Assembly: GCA_947254705.1 (NCBI GenBank)
Contig: CAMYCX010000033.1
Location: 1 to 13,317 of the forward strand
Source: an uncultured Veillonellaceae bacterium
GTDB lineage: Bacteria; Bacillota; Negativicutes; Veillonellales; Negativicoccaceae
Length of the DNA stretch: 13,317 nucleotides
Direction: 5' to 3'
Shown: positions 12,565 through 13,317 of the stretch, piece by piece
Position numbering within the stretch: position 1 is the stretch's first letter
Layout: each line of letters starts with the position of its first letter
Made by a program: the position numbers and the translations under genes
The notes under the pieces: model-generated
The model's input: only the letters and a program-made list of their open reading frames with translations
Database searches by the model: none
What the model was told of the DNA's origin: nothing

Positions 12565-13317
12565 ATGGAAAACTATAAGGATTTGGGGTCGTACCAACCG
12601 TCGGAAATTGAAACGAAATGGTATACATTTTGGGAAGATAACGGTATGTTTCATGAAGAACCGGATCCTCTAAAAGAGGGATATTCGATTGTTCTGCCTC
12701 CGCCCAATGTGACCGGTCAACTTCACATGGGGCATGCATTGGATGATACATTGCAGGATGTTTTGATTCGGTATAAACGTATGCAAGGCTATAACACACT
12801 TTGGCTTCCTGGAAAAGATCATGCAGGAATTGCAACACAAATCAAAGTAGAAGAACAGTTGGCGAAAGAGGGACTGACGCGGGATGATTTGGGACGAGAA
12901 AAATTTGTTGAACGTGTCTGGGAATGGAAACGCCAATATGGCGACCGTATCAGCCGGCAGATTCGTAGATTGGGTGCATCTTGCGATTGGCAACGAGAAC
13001 GCTTTACACTGGATGATGGTTGTTCACAAGCTGTTCGTGAGGTGTTTGTATCGTTGTATGAAAAAGGACTGATTTATCAGGGATTCCGAATCACAAACTG
13101 GTGTCCTCGCTGTCAGACCGCCTTGTCTGATATTGAGGTTGAGTACGAAGATGAACAGGGGAAATTGTACTATGTTAACTATGCTTTGACAGATGGATCT
13201 GGGACGATACAAATTGCAACGACAAGGCCGGAGACTATTTTGGGCGATACCGCTGTCGCAGTGCATCCTGAAGATGAACGCTATATAGACTTAGTTGGAA
13301 AGACCTTGGAAGTACCA
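12565..13317 (+). CDS. valS: Valine--tRNA ligase, N-terminal part (runs off the window)
   Basis: Class I aminoacyl-tRNA synthetase that attaches valine to tRNA-Val. The first 251 residues of an expected 880 or so are present. Evidence: the N-terminal YQPSEIETKWY start typical of ValS; the ATP-binding HIGH motif as HMGH (54-57) within PPPNVTGQLHMGHAL; WLPGKDHAGIATQ; the INTW-type segment ITNWCPRCQTALSD with a CPRC pair; and the start of the CP1 editing domain, TTRPETILGDTAVAVHP (from residue 219), which would clear Thr-tRNA-Val. The ATG at 12565 is supported by AGGAGG (12554-12559) with 5-nt spacing. The reading frame is open to the last base. Expression should be induced by valine-tRNA starvation through the T-box directly upstream, whose GUC specifier independently confirms the valine assignment. 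Confidence 0.97.
   Translation, partial: MENYKDLGSYQPSEIETKWYTFWEDNGMFHEEPDPLKEGYSIVLPPPNVTGQLHMGHALDDTLQDVLIRYKRMQGYNTLWLPGKDHAGIATQIKVEEQLAKEGLTRDDLGREKFVERVWEWKRQYGDRISRQIRRLGASCDWQRERFTLDDGCSQAVREVFVSLYEKGLIYQGFRITNWCPRCQTALSDIEVEYEDEQGKLYYVNYALTDGSGTIQIATTRPETILGDTAVAVHPEDERYIDLVGKTLEVP

Noticed and set aside
12422..12838. 138-residue open frame on the minus strand over the T-box and the start of valS
   Set aside because: It is antisense to a convincing riboswitch and synthetase gene, resembles no known protein, and has unlikely composition; treated as a shadow.
1..13317. CRISPR arrays, tRNA or rRNA genes, insertion sequences, phage or defence genes
   Set aside because: No spaced direct repeats, cloverleaf sequences, transposase-like proteins or inverted-repeat ends were seen; all space is taken by housekeeping genes and their signals.

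Overview
This window is a gene-dense stretch of bacterial chromosome, almost certainly from a member of the Bacillota (Firmicutes). The evidence is a T-box tRNA-sensing leader in front of valS, strong AGGAGG-type ribosome binding sites, an Asp23/Gls24-type domain, a YnbB-family PLP enzyme beside hfq, and a MutL of the endonuclease (non-E. coli) type. Base composition is moderate (mid-40s % GC by eye). The gene set would suit a Negativicutes-like lineage, but that placement is a guess. All recognised genes are on the plus strand. I see no tRNA, rRNA, CRISPR array, insertion sequence or other mobile element.

Layout. (1) Positions 1-2344 hold the 3' part of pheT, which ends at a clear rho-independent terminator (2357-2394). 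(2) A short intergenic region (2345-2491) carries an extended -10 promoter. (3) From 2492 to 12257 there is an eight-gene run: a P-loop/Asp23-domain fusion protein, miaB, mutS, mutL, an RsmJ-like methyltransferase, miaA, hfq and a YnbB-family (methionine gamma-lyase-like) PLP protein. The first junction has 9 nt between genes. Every later junction overlaps: four are ATGA stop/start overlaps and two are longer (23 and 14 nt). This is very probably one operon with translational coupling. (4) Positions 12258-12564 hold no protein gene. They carry a sigma-A promoter (TTGACA-18-TAAAAT) and a valine T-box riboswitch with specifier GUC, a UGGU antiterminator bulge and an intrinsic terminator. (5) valS starts at 12565 and runs off the window.

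How the genes work together. The operon joins both steps of the ms2i6A37 tRNA modification (MiaA prenylates A37, MiaB methylthiolates it), both core mismatch-repair proteins (MutS and an endonuclease-active MutL) and the RNA chaperone Hfq. The mutL...miaA-hfq order is also found in E. coli; here mutS and miaB lie upstream and a methyltransferase sits between mutL and miaA. pheT and valS flank the operon as separate aminoacyl-tRNA synthetase units, so translation and RNA-modification functions surround the repair genes.

Most of the window is recognisable housekeeping DNA, and I did not find a convincing new multi-gene system. The items most worth a second look are the P-loop NTPase-Asp23 fusion, the A9 tract at the miaA/hfq junction that could yield a MiaA-Hfq fusion, the apparent lack of a terminator between the operon and the valS T-box, and several changed motif residues in the RsmJ-like protein, Hfq and MutL.
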